From the NCBI GenBank assembly GCA_963821505.1, contig CAWGEH010000022.1, positions 124,001-188,000 on the forward strand: a DNA stretch of 64,000 nt, read 5' to 3'. Positions 1 through 8,623 of this stretch are shown here, piece after piece (the first letter of the stretch is position 1; each line of letters begins with the position of its first letter). The position numbers and the translations under genes were made by a program. Below the pieces are notes generated by a model. The model was not told the origin of the DNA. It saw only the letters and a program-made list of their open reading frames with translations, and made no database searches. The stretch comes from VAZQ01 sp963821505 (GTDB lineage Bacteria > Pseudomonadota > Alphaproteobacteria > Rhizobiales > Xanthobacteraceae).

Positions 1-427
1 GCCACATGTCCCAGGTCGGCACGATATCGAGCGTGGCGAGCTTCTCGAGCCGCCCGGGATGATCGAGCGCCAGCCGATAGGCGACGCGGCCGCCGCGGTC
101 GTGCCCCGCGAGACGAAAACGCGCGTGGCCGAGCGCCTCCATCACCGCGATCATCGCGTTCGCCATCGCGCGCTTGGTATAGGGCGCGTGCTCGGCGTCG
201 GATGGCGGCGCGTCGGACCAGCCGTAGCCGGGCAGATCCGGAATGACCAGACTGAAGTGCCGCGCCAGCGCCGGGGCCGCCCGGTGCCACATCACGTTGG
301 TCTGCGGATAGCCGTGGAGCAGAAGAAGCGGCGGTCCCTGCCCGCCGGTGCGCGCGAAGATGCGGCCGGCTGCGGTGTCGATCCAGCGCGAGGCGAAGCC
401 GGGATAGAGGTCGGCGAGATCGGGCAT
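1..427 (-). CDS. alpha/beta hydrolase, haloacetate dehalogenase-like (partial)
   Basis: The N-terminal 142 residues of an alpha/beta hydrolase; the 3' end lies outside the window. Visible are the oxyanion segment LLLLHGYPQT (about residues 34-43), the nucleophile elbow GHDRGGR (about 108-114, Asp nucleophile) and the following LDIVPTWDMW. The Asp elbow and that tail are typical of fluoroacetate/haloacetate dehalogenases and related epoxide hydrolases, which hydrolyse a carbon-halogen bond or epoxide through an aspartyl ester. The start ATG lies 3 bp beyond the purD stop on the same strand, so it is probably co-transcribed with purD. The catalytic His is off the edge, so substrate and integrity cannot be judged. 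Confidence 0.85.
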   Translation of the reverse strand, partial: MPDLADLYPGFASRWIDTAAGRIFARTGGQGPPLLLLHGYPQTNVMWHRAAPALARHFSLVIPDLPGYGWSDAPPSDAEHAPYTKRAMANAMIAVMEALGHARFRLAGHDRGGRVAYRLALDHPGRLEKLATLDIVPTWDMW

Positions 428-430
428 CAG

Positions 431-1711
431 TCAGACCTTACGCTCCCGTTCCACCGCCCGGAACCCGATGTCGCGGCGGCAGAAGCCATCGGCCCAGCGG
501 ATGCGGTCGACCGCCTCATAGGCGCGCGCCTGCGCCTCGCCCACCGTCTTTCCGAGCGCGCAGACGTTGAGCACGCGCCCGCCATTGGCGAGGATGCGGC
601 CGCCGTCGGCCTTGGTGCCGGCGTGGAAGATTTCGACGCCCTCGACCTCGGCCGCGGCTTCGAGCCCCTCGATCACCGAGCCGCTGGCATAGCTGCCGGG
701 ATAGCCCTTGGCCGCCATCACCACGGTCAGCGCCGCGTCCGGATACCAGCGCAGATCGAAATGCTTCAGCATTCCGTCGCACGCCGCGAGCAGCGCCGGC
801 ACCAGGTCCGACATCAGCCGCAGCATCAGCACCTGGCATTCCGGATCGCCGAAGCGCACGTTGTATTCGATCAGCTTCGGCCCGTCCGCGGTGATCATCA
901 GCCCGGCATAGAGCACGCCCTTGTAGGGCGCGCCCATGGCCTTCATCGCGCGCACCGTCGGCAGCACGATCTCGTCCATGGCGCGCCGCGACATCTCCGG
1001 CGTCATCACCGGCGCCGGCGAGTAGGCGCCCATGCCGCCGGTGTTGGGGCCTTCGTCGCCGTCGAACACGCGCTTGTGGTCCTGCGCGGATGCGAGCGCA
1101 ATCGCGGTCTCGCCGTCGCAGAGCGCGAAGAACGACGCCTCCTCGCCTTGCAGAAACTCTTCGATCACGACTTCCGCGCCGGCCTCGCCCAATCCTCCCG
1201 CGAACATCATGTCGACTGCCGCCTCCGCCTCCGGGAGGCTGGTCGCGACCACCACGCCCTTGCCGGCGGCAAGCCCGTCGGCCTTGACCACGATCGGCGC
1301 ACCCCGGGCGCCCACATAGCGCTTGGCCGGCGCGGCGGCGGTGAAGCGCTCATAGGCCGCCGTCGGAATGTTGTTGGCCTTGCACAGATCCTTGGTGAAG
1401 CCCTTGGAGCCTTCGAGCTGCGCGGCGGCCCGGCTCGGGCCGAAGGCCTTGATGCCGGCCGCGCCGAGATCGTCGACGATGCCGGCGCAGAGCGGCGCCT
1501 CCGGTCCGACCACGACCAGATCGATCTTCCGCGCCTTGCAGAACGCGATCACCGCCGCGTGGTCGGCGGCATCGAGCGCCGCCAGCTCGCATTCGCGCGC
1601 GATGCCGGCATTGCCCGGCGCGCAGAAGAGCCGCTCGACCAGCGGGCTCGCCGCGATCTTCCAGGCCAGCGCGTGCTCGCGCCCGCCCGAGCCGAGGAGG
1701 AGGATGTTCAT
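431..1711 (-). CDS. purD: phosphoribosylamine--glycine ligase (GARS)
   Basis: 426 residues, the usual PurD length. It catalyses the second step of de novo purine synthesis, joining 5-phosphoribosylamine and glycine with ATP in the cytosol. The N-terminal GSGGREHA loop (residues 7-14) and the ATP-grasp segment KADGLAAGKGV (about 143-153) are diagnostic. The ATG at 1711 was chosen because the protein then opens MNILLLGSGGREH; the frame stays open 120 bp upstream but that extension is Arg-rich and non-homologous. In Rhizobiales purD commonly lies near xseA, as here. A long open frame on the opposite strand is a GC-bias shadow. Confidence 0.97.
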   Translation of the reverse strand: MNILLLGSGGREHALAWKIAASPLVERLFCAPGNAGIARECELAALDAADHAAVIAFCKARKIDLVVVGPEAPLCAGIVDDLGAAGIKAFGPSRAAAQLEGSKGFTKDLCKANNIPTAAYERFTAAAPAKRYVGARGAPIVVKADGLAAGKGVVVATSLPEAEAAVDMMFAGGLGEAGAEVVIEEFLQGEEASFFALCDGETAIALASAQDHKRVFDGDEGPNTGGMGAYSPAPVMTPEMSRRAMDEIVLPTVRAMKAMGAPYKGVLYAGLMITADGPKLIEYNVRFGDPECQVLMLRLMSDLVPALLAACDGMLKHFDLRWYPDAALTVVMAAKGYPGSYASGSVIEGLEAAAEVEGVEIFHAGTKADGGRILANGGRVLNVCALGKTVGEAQARAYEAVDRIRWADGFCRRDIGFRAVERERKV

Positions 1712-1933
1712 GCCCGCGCCGTCGGACCTTCGGAATGGTTTTCGGGCGGGTGGTGTAGCATGGCCCGACCCCGTCGCAAGGGATCGCCGCTGCTCATCGC
1801 CGAGGCGCGCGCCGCGGCGACGAGAGCGCAAGCGGCATCGGCGTCGCGACCCATCGCGACCGGCCTTCTAGCGTCCCGCGATCGGTGCTAGGACCGCGGG
1901 CGAGACTTTCAGCGCGTGGAGGTAAAGGCAGCC

Positions 1934-2341
1934 ATGGACATCAAACCGCTGGGCTCCATGCCCTCGCGCCGCACGCCGGCGGACTATTTCACCGGCACGG
2001 TGTGGCAGGACCCCATCATCGAGGCGCCGGCGCCGGCGCGGATCAGGGGCGCCTTGGTCAGGTTCGAGCCGCGCGCGCGCACGGCGTGGCACACCCACCC
2101 GCTCGGCCAGACCTTGCATGTGGTCTCCGGGATCGGGCGGGTTCAGCTCTGGGGCAGCCCCATACGTGAGATCCGCCCCGGCGACACGGTGTGGATCGCG
2201 CCCGGAGAAAAGCACTGGCACGGCGCCGCTCCCGACACCAACATGGTGCACATCGCGCTGCAGGAGCATCTCGACGGCACGCACGTCAACTGGCTCGAAC
2301 ACGTCACGGACGAGCAATATGATGGCAAGGTCGGCGGCTAG
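1934..2341 (+). CDS. cupin-domain protein (mandelonitrile lyase/quercetinase-like)
   Basis: 135-residue single-domain cupin. Metal-ligand motif 1 reads W-H-T-H-P-x3-T-x-H-V-V-x-G and motif 2 reads PGDTVWIAPGEKHWHG, so His ligands are present in both. Small cupins of this type include the (R)-hydroxynitrile lyase/TTHA0113-like family and carboxymuconolactone-decarboxylase-associated cupins; the substrate is unknown. The ATG at 1934 is preferred to an in-frame GTG at 1916 because GGAGGT at 1918-1923 sits 10 bp upstream of it. The stop codon TAG (2339-2341) is formed by the first CTAG of the repeat array, so the repeat may have set or trimmed the C-terminus. Confidence 0.85.
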   Translation: MDIKPLGSMPSRRTPADYFTGTVWQDPIIEAPAPARIRGALVRFEPRARTAWHTHPLGQTLHVVSGIGRVQLWGSPIREIRPGDTVWIAPGEKHWHGAAPDTNMVHIALQEHLDGTHVNWLEHVTDEQYDGKVGG

Positions 2342-2830
2342 TGCCCCGAACCCGAAGTTCGCGCCCATCGCGCGGCAAGTTCAATCGCGAACTTCGGGTT
2401 CAAAAGGGGCGCTAGAATCATGGAGTTGCTAGTGGTCCTTAGATTCCGAAGTTCGCATCGTAACGTGCCGCGAGCGCTGGCGAACTTCGGAATCGGACCA
2501 CTAGTGCCCCGAACCCGAAGTTCGCGCCCATCGCGCGGCAAGTTCAATCGCGAACTTCGGGTTCAAAAGGGGCACTAGAATCATAGAGTTGCTAGTGGTC
2601 CTTAGATTCCGAAGTTCGCATCGTAACGTGCCGCAAGCGCTGGCGAACTTCGGAATCGGACCACTAGTGCCCCGAACCCGAAGTTCGCGCCCATCGCGCG
2701 GCAAGTTCAATCGCGAACTTCGGGTTCAAAAGGGGCACTAGAATCATAGAGTTGCTAGTGGTCCTTAGATTCCGAAGTTCGCATCGTAACGTGCCGCAAG
2801 CGCTGGCGAACTTCGGAATCGGACCACTAG
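2338..2830. repeat. three tandem 163-bp units, each two CTAG-bounded hairpins
   Basis: Exactly three 163-bp units plus a closing CTAG. Each unit is hairpin A (unit 1: 2338-2415, CTAGTGCCCC to GGGGCGCTAG, core stem AACCCGAAGTTCGCG), a 13-bp linker, then hairpin B (2429-2504, CTAGTGGTCC to GGACCACTAG, core stem ATTCCGAAGTTCGC). Both hairpins share CCGAAGTTCGC. Units 2 and 3 read identical and unit 1 differs at three positions, which suggests recent tandem amplification. A single inverted copy lies at 26783-26949. The structure resembles a REP doublet or MITE-like element; no transposase is present. Short open frames within it are repeat artefacts. Confidence 0.93.
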
Positions 2831-2985
2831 TCCCCCTCCGAGCTCACGGCCGCGACCGGTGAATTTCACATCGGAGGCCGGAGCCGGAGATCTTTCGGGC
2901 GCGATTGGCCCGACCGTGGACGGTGGCGTAACGAATCATTGATGATGCGCCCGACCAGAATGGGTTACGACACGACGTTGCGATA

Positions 2986-4593
2986 ATGAACGAGCAAGCG
3001 CGTCTCAATGTGCCGGAATGGACCGTCTCCGAGCTGTCGGCGGCGCTCAGGAAGACCGTCGAGGACGCCTTCGGCTATGTGCGCGTGCGCGGCGAGATCT
3101 CCGGCTATCGTGGGCCGCACTCGTCCGGACACTGCTATTTCGCGCTCAAGGACTCGGGCGCCAAGATCGAGGCGGTGATCTGGAAGACCGCGTTCGGCCG
3201 CATGCGCCTCAAGCCCGAGGAGGGGCTCGAGGTCTTCGTCACCGGGCGGCTGACGACCTATCCTGGCCAGTCGAAATACCAGATCGTGATCGAGACGCTC
3301 GAGCCGGCGGGGCTCGGCGCGCTCATGGCGCTGGTCGAGGAGCGCAAGAAGCGGCTCGGCGCCGAAGGTCTGTTCGACGCGGCGCGCAAGCAGCTCCTGC
3401 CGTTCCTGCCGGAGCTGATCGGCGTGATCACCTCGCCGACCGGCGCCGTCATCCGCGACATTCTGCATCGGCTCGCCGACCGCTTCCCCCGCGACGTGAT
3501 CGTGTGGCCGGTGCGCGTGCAGGGCGAAGGCTCCGCCGAGGAGGTCGCCGCCGCCATCCACGGCTTCAATGCGCTCCTCGTGCACGGGCCGATCCGCCGG
3601 CCCGACCTCCTCATCGTCGCGCGCGGCGGCGGCTCGCTCGAGGATTTGTGGTCGTTCAACGAGGAGATCGTGGTGCGGGCCGCCGCCGCCAGCATGATCC
3701 CGCTGATCGCCGCGGTCGGGCACGAGACCGACGTCACGCTCATCGACTTCGCCGCCGACGTGCGCGCGCCGACGCCGACCGCCGCCGCCGAACTGGCGGT
3801 ACCGGTGCGGGTCGAGTTGCTGGTGCGTCTCGATGGGCTGACGCGGCGGTCGCTCGCCTGCTGGCATCGTTGCCAGGAAGCACGGCGCACCGAGCTGCGG
3901 GCGGCGGTCCGCGCCCTGCCCACGGCGGAGGCGCTGCTCGCGCTGCCGCGGCAACGCCTCGATCAGGCGAGCGCACGCCTGCCGCGCGCGCTCATCGCCA
4001 ATGCGCAAATCCATCACCGGCAATTCTCGCGCGTGGCGGTGCGGCTTGGTCCGCAAATCTTGAGCGCCCGCATGACCCGTTGCTGCGAACTGGTCACGGC
4101 GCTGGTCGAGCGCGCGCAGCGCGCGGAGAACGTCGCGCGGCTGCGGCGGGGGGAGCGGCTGGCGAGCGCGAGCGCACGCCTCGCGGCAAGCTTGCGGGCG
4201 AACGCCGACGCCCACCGAAACCGCCTCGGCCGGCAATGCGAGCGCGTCGCCGCGCTGGCCGAGCGGCGCGACCGCGCCGCGCGGCTGTTGCTCCAGAACC
4301 GGGCGGCGGCGGTCGAGCGCTGTGGGCAATTGCTGAACGCGCTCTCCCATCGCGGCGTGCTGGCGCGCGGCTTTGCCCTCGTCCGCGACCTCGAAGGCCG
4401 CCCGCTGCGGCAGGCGGCCGCGGTGAGCGCGGGCATGCGGCTCGACATCGAGTTTTCCGATGCCCATGTGCGCGCTTTGGCGCAAGGATCGTCCGCCGCG
4501 GCCGCGGACACGCCGGAAACCGCTCCCATCCTCAAGCCGCGCGGGCGGCGCGGCGGCGGCGATTCGGGTCAGGGCAGCCTGTTCGGCGCTTAG
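2986..4593 (+). CDS. xseA: exodeoxyribonuclease VII large subunit
   Basis: 535 residues. Catalytic and DNA-binding subunit of exonuclease VII, which degrades single-stranded DNA from both ends with XseB. N-terminal OB fold (about 10-105, with GEISGYRGPHSSGHCYF), then the catalytic core with TSPTGAVIRDILHR (149-162), ARGGGSLEDLWSFNEE (212-227) and GHETDVTLIDFAADVRAPTP (245-264). The following 200 residues are Arg/Ala-rich helices, matching the long coiled-coil arm of XseA, and end in a basic Gly-rich tail. The small subunit gene is not in the window. DUF2093 follows on the same strand after a repeat-bearing gap. Confidence 0.96.
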   Translation: MNEQARLNVPEWTVSELSAALRKTVEDAFGYVRVRGEISGYRGPHSSGHCYFALKDSGAKIEAVIWKTAFGRMRLKPEEGLEVFVTGRLTTYPGQSKYQIVIETLEPAGLGALMALVEERKKRLGAEGLFDAARKQLLPFLPELIGVITSPTGAVIRDILHRLADRFPRDVIVWPVRVQGEGSAEEVAAAIHGFNALLVHGPIRRPDLLIVARGGGSLEDLWSFNEEIVVRAAAASMIPLIAAVGHETDVTLIDFAADVRAPTPTAAAELAVPVRVELLVRLDGLTRRSLACWHRCQEARRTELRAAVRALPTAEALLALPRQRLDQASARLPRALIANAQIHHRQFSRVAVRLGPQILSARMTRCCELVTALVERAQRAENVARLRRGERLASASARLAASLRANADAHRNRLGRQCERVAALAERRDRAARLLLQNRAAAVERCGQLLNALSHRGVLARGFALVRDLEGRPLRQAAAVSAGMRLDIEFSDAHVRALAQGSSAAAADTPETAPILKPRGRRGGGDSGQGSLFGA

Positions 4594-4690
4594 CGCGAAA
4601 TCGCTTCACATTGCATCGCGATTCGCTTCAGGCATTTGTTTGATTTGCATGATCCTTCCGAAAAGTCTGCAACTTCGGGCTCATGCTCCA
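4591..4690 (+). repeat. Rhizobiales-type dispersed palindromic repeat, copy A
   Basis: Starts just before the xseA stop and contains the inverted pair GCGAAATCGC / GCGATTCGC followed by a segment with TTCCGAAAAGTCTGCAAC. It aligns by eye with 62812-62915 (same orientation) and with the reverse complement of 20780-20867. The family resembles the short intergenic palindromes scattered through Bradyrhizobium and Rhodopseudomonas genomes. It may end xseA transcription, but there is no T-run. The rest of the 4594-4917 gap shows no gene. Confidence 0.65.
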
Positions 4691-4917
4691 GCGCATATTC
4701 CGACGCTTGGGCGGCGGTCCCATCCGCCCGTCCCGCACCGAGGCATGTCGAGGCCCGCTGCGCTCGTCCCGAAACAGACGTGCGGACAATCCCGGGCGGG
4801 TGGGTTACATGCACCCGGCCGAGCCACTATGTTGTGTCCCGTCGGCGGCCGTGGTCCCGTTGCCGTCGAGCTGATGAACGGGCAGTCCGCGCAAACCTGG
4901 TGCGTTGGAGGCAGGAT

Positions 4918-5148
4918 GTGCTGAACCGATCCGATCGCGCTTCGCCCATGGCGGGCGAGGCCGAGGTCAAATATCTCGACGGCGACTTTCGCGTCGTGCG
5001 GCCGGGCGCATTCGTGCGCTGCGCGGTGACTGGCTTGCCGATCCCGCTCGAGGAGCTGAAATATTGGAGCGTCGATCTGCAGGAACCCTATGCCAATCCC
5101 GAGGCGGTGCTGCAGCGACACGGAGGACGGACGACGGATGACAGATGA
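4918..5148 (+). CDS. DUF2093 domain protein
   Basis: 76-residue cytosolic protein of unknown function. Recognised by VKYLDGDFRVVRPGAFVRCA followed by VTGLPIPLEELKYWSVDLQE, the whole DUF2093 domain. The GTG at 4918 has GGAGG about 7 bp upstream; an ATG at 4948 would remove part of the conserved N-terminus. In Rhizobiales this gene lies between xseA and lpxK, as here. The last six codons run into a low-complexity GACGGA-type stretch (5119-5160), so the extreme C-terminus may be non-native. Convergent with lpxK. Confidence 0.85.
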   Translation: MLNRSDRASPMAGEAEVKYLDGDFRVVRPGAFVRCAVTGLPIPLEELKYWSVDLQEPYANPEAVLQRHGGRTTDDR

Positions 5149-5176
5149 CGGACGACGGCTGTGGAAAATCTGAATG

Positions 5177-6223
5177 TCATCGTTCTCCGTCGCCTCTCCG
5201 CCGTCCTCCGCCGTCTCGCTTGCGGGCTGCCTCGATCCGCTCCAGCACCAGTGATTTGAACTCCTCCTCGTCCTCGAAGGCGAGCGCAACCGGCAGCGCA
5301 TGGGCGCGAGCGGCGAGCGCCGCCGCCTGCTCGTCGCCGGTGATCCGCGCGAGATCCTTTTCCGTCGTCACCAAAGCGAGGCCCGCGCGGTCGGCATGGT
5401 CGCACAGCAGCTGCGCCTCGTCGCACGTATAGCGGTGATGGTCGGGAAAGCTGCGCGCGGCGGCGACCGCGATGCCGGCTTCGGCAAGGGTGGTGAAAAA
5501 CTTCTGCGGATTTGCGATGCCGGCGAAGGCGAGGACCCGGCGGCCGCGATGCGCCGCGATGAAGCCCGCATCCGGCTGCAAACGGGCCGGCAAGACCGGA
5601 ATATCCAGCGCGCGCGCCTGCGCCATCACGGCCGAGGCGGGCGGTGCTGCCCCGACGACGACCAGCGCGTGGGCGCGTGCGAGCTGCGCGGCGAGCGGCG
5701 CCCGCAGCGGACCGGCCGGGATGACTCGGCCGTTGCCGATGCCGCGCCGGCCGTCCACCACGAGCACCGAGAAGTCCTTGGCGAGGGAGGGATTCTGGAA
5801 GCCGTCGTCCATGACGACGACGCTGGCGCCGGTGGCGACGGCCAAGTTCGCACCCTCGACGCGATCGCGCGCGACGATGGTCGCCGCCGTGCGCGCGAGC
5901 AGAAGCGGCTCATCGCCCACGTCCTGCGCGCGATGCCGGGTCGGATCGACCTGCAGGGGGCCCGCCAGCGCGCCGCCGTAGCCGCGGGTCAGGAATGCCG
6001 GCCGTTCGCCCGCCGCCGCGAGCAGCTGCGCCACCGCCAGCGCGGCCGGGGTCTTGCCGGCGCCGCCGACGGTGAAATTCCCGATGCAGATCACCGGCGT
6101 ACCGGCATGGCGGCCGCGCCGCTTCAGTCGCGCTGCCGCCACGGCGCCGTAGATCGCCGCCAAGGGCGTGAGCATCCGGGCAACGATGCCGGCCTCGCGC
6201 CACCAGAACGACGGCTCACGCAT
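5177..6223 (-). CDS. lpxK: tetraacyldisaccharide 4'-kinase
   Basis: 348 residues. Phosphorylates the 4' position of the lipid A disaccharide precursor at the inner membrane. An N-terminal hydrophobic stretch (about 14-32) precedes a P-loop in GNFTVGGAGKTP (48-59); MDDGFQ (139-144) carries the catalytic Asp region. The ATG at 6223 overlaps the waaA stop by 8 bp, which implies translational coupling. The C-terminus is acidic and then basic (FEDEEEFK, RKRDGGGRRRG). Last gene of the lipid A/Kdo operon running from tldD. Confidence 0.95.
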   Translation of the reverse strand: MREPSFWWREAGIVARMLTPLAAIYGAVAAARLKRRGRHAGTPVICIGNFTVGGAGKTPAALAVAQLLAAAGERPAFLTRGYGGALAGPLQVDPTRHRAQDVGDEPLLLARTAATIVARDRVEGANLAVATGASVVVMDDGFQNPSLAKDFSVLVVDGRRGIGNGRVIPAGPLRAPLAAQLARAHALVVVGAAPPASAVMAQARALDIPVLPARLQPDAGFIAAHRGRRVLAFAGIANPQKFFTTLAEAGIAVAAARSFPDHHRYTCDEAQLLCDHADRAGLALVTTEKDLARITGDEQAAALAARAHALPVALAFEDEEEFKSLVLERIEAARKRDGGGRRRGDGER

Positions 6224-7520
6224 CGCCGGCGCGGCGTTCGAGGCGAATCTGCATGAGATAGGGTTCGAGCGCCGCGAGCGTGCGCTCGAGCCCGCCCCCG
6301 AGCGCGGCGACGGTGTCGCGCGCGGCTGCCACCACCGCCCTGCGTGCGCCTGCGTCTTGCAGCCACGCGCCCGCGCCCGCCGCGAGCGTGTCCACATCGG
6401 TCACCTGCTCGGCGCCATGCGACTTGTCGAGGGCGGCATAGATTTCGGCGAAATTCCAGACGTTGGGGCCATGCAGAATGGCCGCGCCGAGCTTGATCGG
6501 CTCGATCGGGTTCTGGCCGCCGTGGCTCGCGAGCGATCCGCCGACGAACACGATCGGCGCGAGCCGGTAGATCAGGCCGAGCTCGCCCAGCGTGTCCGCG
6601 ACGTAGATGTCGGTGTCGGACCTGGGCAATTCGCCGCGCGAGCGCAGCGCCGCCTTGAGCCCCGATGCGCCCGCGATCTCGGCGATGCCGGGGCCGCGGT
6701 CGGGATGGCGCGGTGCCACGATCGTGAGCAGCCGGGGAAAGGAGCCGCGCAGCCGCCGGTGCGCCTCGATCAGCATGATTTCCTCGCCTGGATGCGTCGA
6801 GGCTCCCGCGATGATGGTACGCCCGCCGACCGCCGCCTTCAGTATCGCCAGGCCGCCGGCGTCGGCGGGCGGCTCCGGCACGTCGAGCTTGAGATTGCCG
6901 GTGGTGGTGACGTGCGGGGCACCGAGATCGCGGTAGCGCTCGGCATGCGTCGCCGATTGCGCGAGGCAGAGATCGAAGCAGCCGAGCAGCGCGGCGATGG
7001 TGCCGGGAACTCGGCGCCAGCGGTTGAACGAGCGCTCGGAGACGCGGCCGTTGACTAGAATCAGGGGAATGGCGCGCTCGGCGCTCGTCACGATCAGATT
7101 GGGCCAGAGGTCGGATTCGACGAAGATGGCGAGATCGGGCTGCCAATGATCGAAGAAGCGCCGCACGAAGCGCGGCGTATCGAGGATCACGAACTGGTGG
7201 ATCACCCCCTTGGGCAAGCGCTGCTCGGCCAGGTTGGCGGAGGTGACGGTGCCGGACGTGCACAACACGCCGAAGTCCTTTTGGCGGATGCGCTCGATCA
7301 GCGGGATCACCGCGAGCAGCTCGCCGACGCTGGCGCCGTGGACCCACACCAAGGGTCCCGGTGGACGGGCAATCTTGCTTTCACCGTAACGTTCGTTGAG
7401 GCGCGCCGGGAGCTCCTTGCCGTGCTTGAGCCGATGCGAGACCAGCATCGGTGCGAGCGGCGTTGCTGCCGTCGTCAGCAGCCGGTAGGCGTGGAGCGTG
7501 AGCGGCCAGCCGTCAGGCAC
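6216..7520 (-). CDS. waaA: 3-deoxy-D-manno-octulosonic acid transferase
   Basis: 434 residues. Transfers Kdo from CMP-Kdo to the lipid A precursor at the cytoplasmic face of the inner membrane. Contains WVHGASVGE (acceptor-site Glu), FVESDLWPN, GASTHPGEE and SLASHGGQNPIEP, all typical of the GT30 family. No ATG fits; the GTG at 7520 overlaps the upstream acyltransferase stop by 8 bp (GTGCCTGA) and gives the expected N-terminal hydrophobic anchor LHAYRLLTTAATPLAP. The frame remains open further upstream but is non-homologous there. Confidence 0.95.
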   Translation of the reverse strand: MPDGWPLTLHAYRLLTTAATPLAPMLVSHRLKHGKELPARLNERYGESKIARPPGPLVWVHGASVGELLAVIPLIERIRQKDFGVLCTSGTVTSANLAEQRLPKGVIHQFVILDTPRFVRRFFDHWQPDLAIFVESDLWPNLIVTSAERAIPLILVNGRVSERSFNRWRRVPGTIAALLGCFDLCLAQSATHAERYRDLGAPHVTTTGNLKLDVPEPPADAGGLAILKAAVGGRTIIAGASTHPGEEIMLIEAHRRLRGSFPRLLTIVAPRHPDRGPGIAEIAGASGLKAALRSRGELPRSDTDIYVADTLGELGLIYRLAPIVFVGGSLASHGGQNPIEPIKLGAAILHGPNVWNFAEIYAALDKSHGAEQVTDVDTLAAGAGAWLQDAGARRAVVAAARDTVAALGGGLERTLAALEPYLMQIRLERRAGDA

Positions 7521-8223
7521 GATGGTTGTCCTTGCGCCGGTCGGCGATGGCATAGGCGCGCGCGGTCGCGGCGTTGAGCGAGAGCTCGAGCGCCCGCCGC
7601 GCGGCTTCGAGCGCCGTGCCATCGGCGTCCGCCGCCACGCGCACCGGCTCGCCGGCAACCCCGCCGCCGCGGCCGAACGGAAGGTTGATCGTCGTGCGGT
7701 CCCAGTTCGCGAGCTCGACACGCCGGTGGGTCGCGATCGCAATCGGATAGATCGGCCGACCGGACGCGCTCGCCAGCTTGACGATGCCGAGACCGGCGAC
7801 CCGCGCGATCTTGGGAATGTCCGCGGTGAGCGCGACGTTATAGCCCTCCTCCAGCGCGCACAGCATCTCCTTGAAGGCGCTCACGCCACCCTTGCCGATG
7901 AAGGCGCCGCCGTGATGACCGGAACCGCGAATGGCGCCGACGCCGAGACGCTCCGCCGCCAGCGCATTGATCTCGCCGTCACGATGGCGCGAGACCAGCA
8001 CCTTGGCGCGGTCGCCGGCGCGCCGGATGAACGGAATCAGGAAATGTTGGCCGTGCCACATGGCGATGATCACCGGAGCGTCGCCCTCGAACCGCTCGTA
8101 GATGCCTTCCGGCTCGATCATGAACCGGGTGGTCTTCCATACCAGACGAAGGTATTCGGCCGCCACGACCCCAGCGGTTTTCTGGAACGGGCGCGAGCCC
8201 ACGAGACGCTTCACCAAAGACAT
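7513..8223 (-). CDS. DUF374 lysophospholipid acyltransferase family protein
   Basis: 236 residues. DUF374 acyltransferase-like protein, found in the Kdo/lipid A operon of many alphaproteobacteria and proposed to act in lipid A acylation or lipoprotein/lipid transfer. Visible are VIIAMWHGQHFLIPF, VSRHRDGEIN and IRGSGHHGGAFIGKGG, the hallmark blocks. The ATG at 8223 gives MSLVKRLVGSRPFQK. It sits between DUF4170 and waaA and overlaps waaA. The exact acyl acceptor is not known from the sequence. Confidence 0.88.
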   Translation of the reverse strand: MSLVKRLVGSRPFQKTAGVVAAEYLRLVWKTTRFMIEPEGIYERFEGDAPVIIAMWHGQHFLIPFIRRAGDRAKVLVSRHRDGEINALAAERLGVGAIRGSGHHGGAFIGKGGVSAFKEMLCALEEGYNVALTADIPKIARVAGLGIVKLASASGRPIYPIAIATHRRVELANWDRTTINLPFGRGGGVAGEPVRVAADADGTALEAARRALELSLNAATARAYAIADRRKDNHRA

Positions 8224-8243
8224 CGGAGGAAAACTGCGCAGCG

Positions 8244-8495
8244 TCAGCGCTTGGCGCGCTGATCGGTTTCCGGATCCAGCAACCGGTGCAGGTGCACGAT
8301 GAAGTAGCGCATGTGGGCGTTGTCGACGGTCTGCTGCGCCTTCGCCTTCCAAACGGCATAAGCGGTGGCGTAGTTGGGATAAATGCCGACGATATCCAGC
8401 TTGTCGAGATTCCTGAATTCGACGTGATCCAAATCCGTGAGCTCGCCACCGAAAACCAGATGCAGCAATTGCCCGCGCTGACCCTGATCCGCCAT
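8244..8495 (-). CDS. DUF4170 domain protein
   Basis: 83 residues, soluble, function unknown. Recognised from HLVFGGELTDLD..EFRNLDKLDIVGIYPNY followed by AVWKAKAQQTVDNAHMRYFI, the DUF4170 pattern. The ATG at 8495 is preceded by a GGAGG on the coding strand. It has a fixed place between the inositol-monophosphatase-like gene and DUF374 in Bradyrhizobium-type genomes, so a link to envelope biogenesis is inferred from context only. Confidence 0.85.
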   Translation of the reverse strand: MADQGQRGQLLHLVFGGELTDLDHVEFRNLDKLDIVGIYPNYATAYAVWKAKAQQTVDNAHMRYFIVHLHRLLDPETDQRAKR

Positions 8496-8623
8496 GCCTC
8501 CACCCCTCGATCGCCCACCGATCCGGAACCATAGCGCTTTCCGGCAAACCCGGCGCACCGCGGAAACGCATCAACCCGACGACCTGGATGGATTCCAATG
8601 CCGCGGAAACCGCTCCAGCTCGA

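Noticed and set aside
59..1891. 610-codon plus-strand open frame opposite purD
   Set aside because: It is the antisense shadow of purD; His/Arg/Ala-rich with no family pattern, as expected from high-GC third-position bias.
2338..2710. Two near-identical 69-residue frames suggesting duplicated small genes
   Set aside because: They lie wholly within the tandem repeat units and simply translate the hairpins.
2338..2830. CRISPR array
   Set aside because: The units are 163 bp with no spacer variation and contain internal palindromes; there are no cas genes.
5119..5210. GACGGA/TCCGTC-rich stretch as a regulatory repeat
   Set aside because: Low-complexity tails of the convergent DUF2093 and lpxK genes; pairing is loose and no T-run follows.
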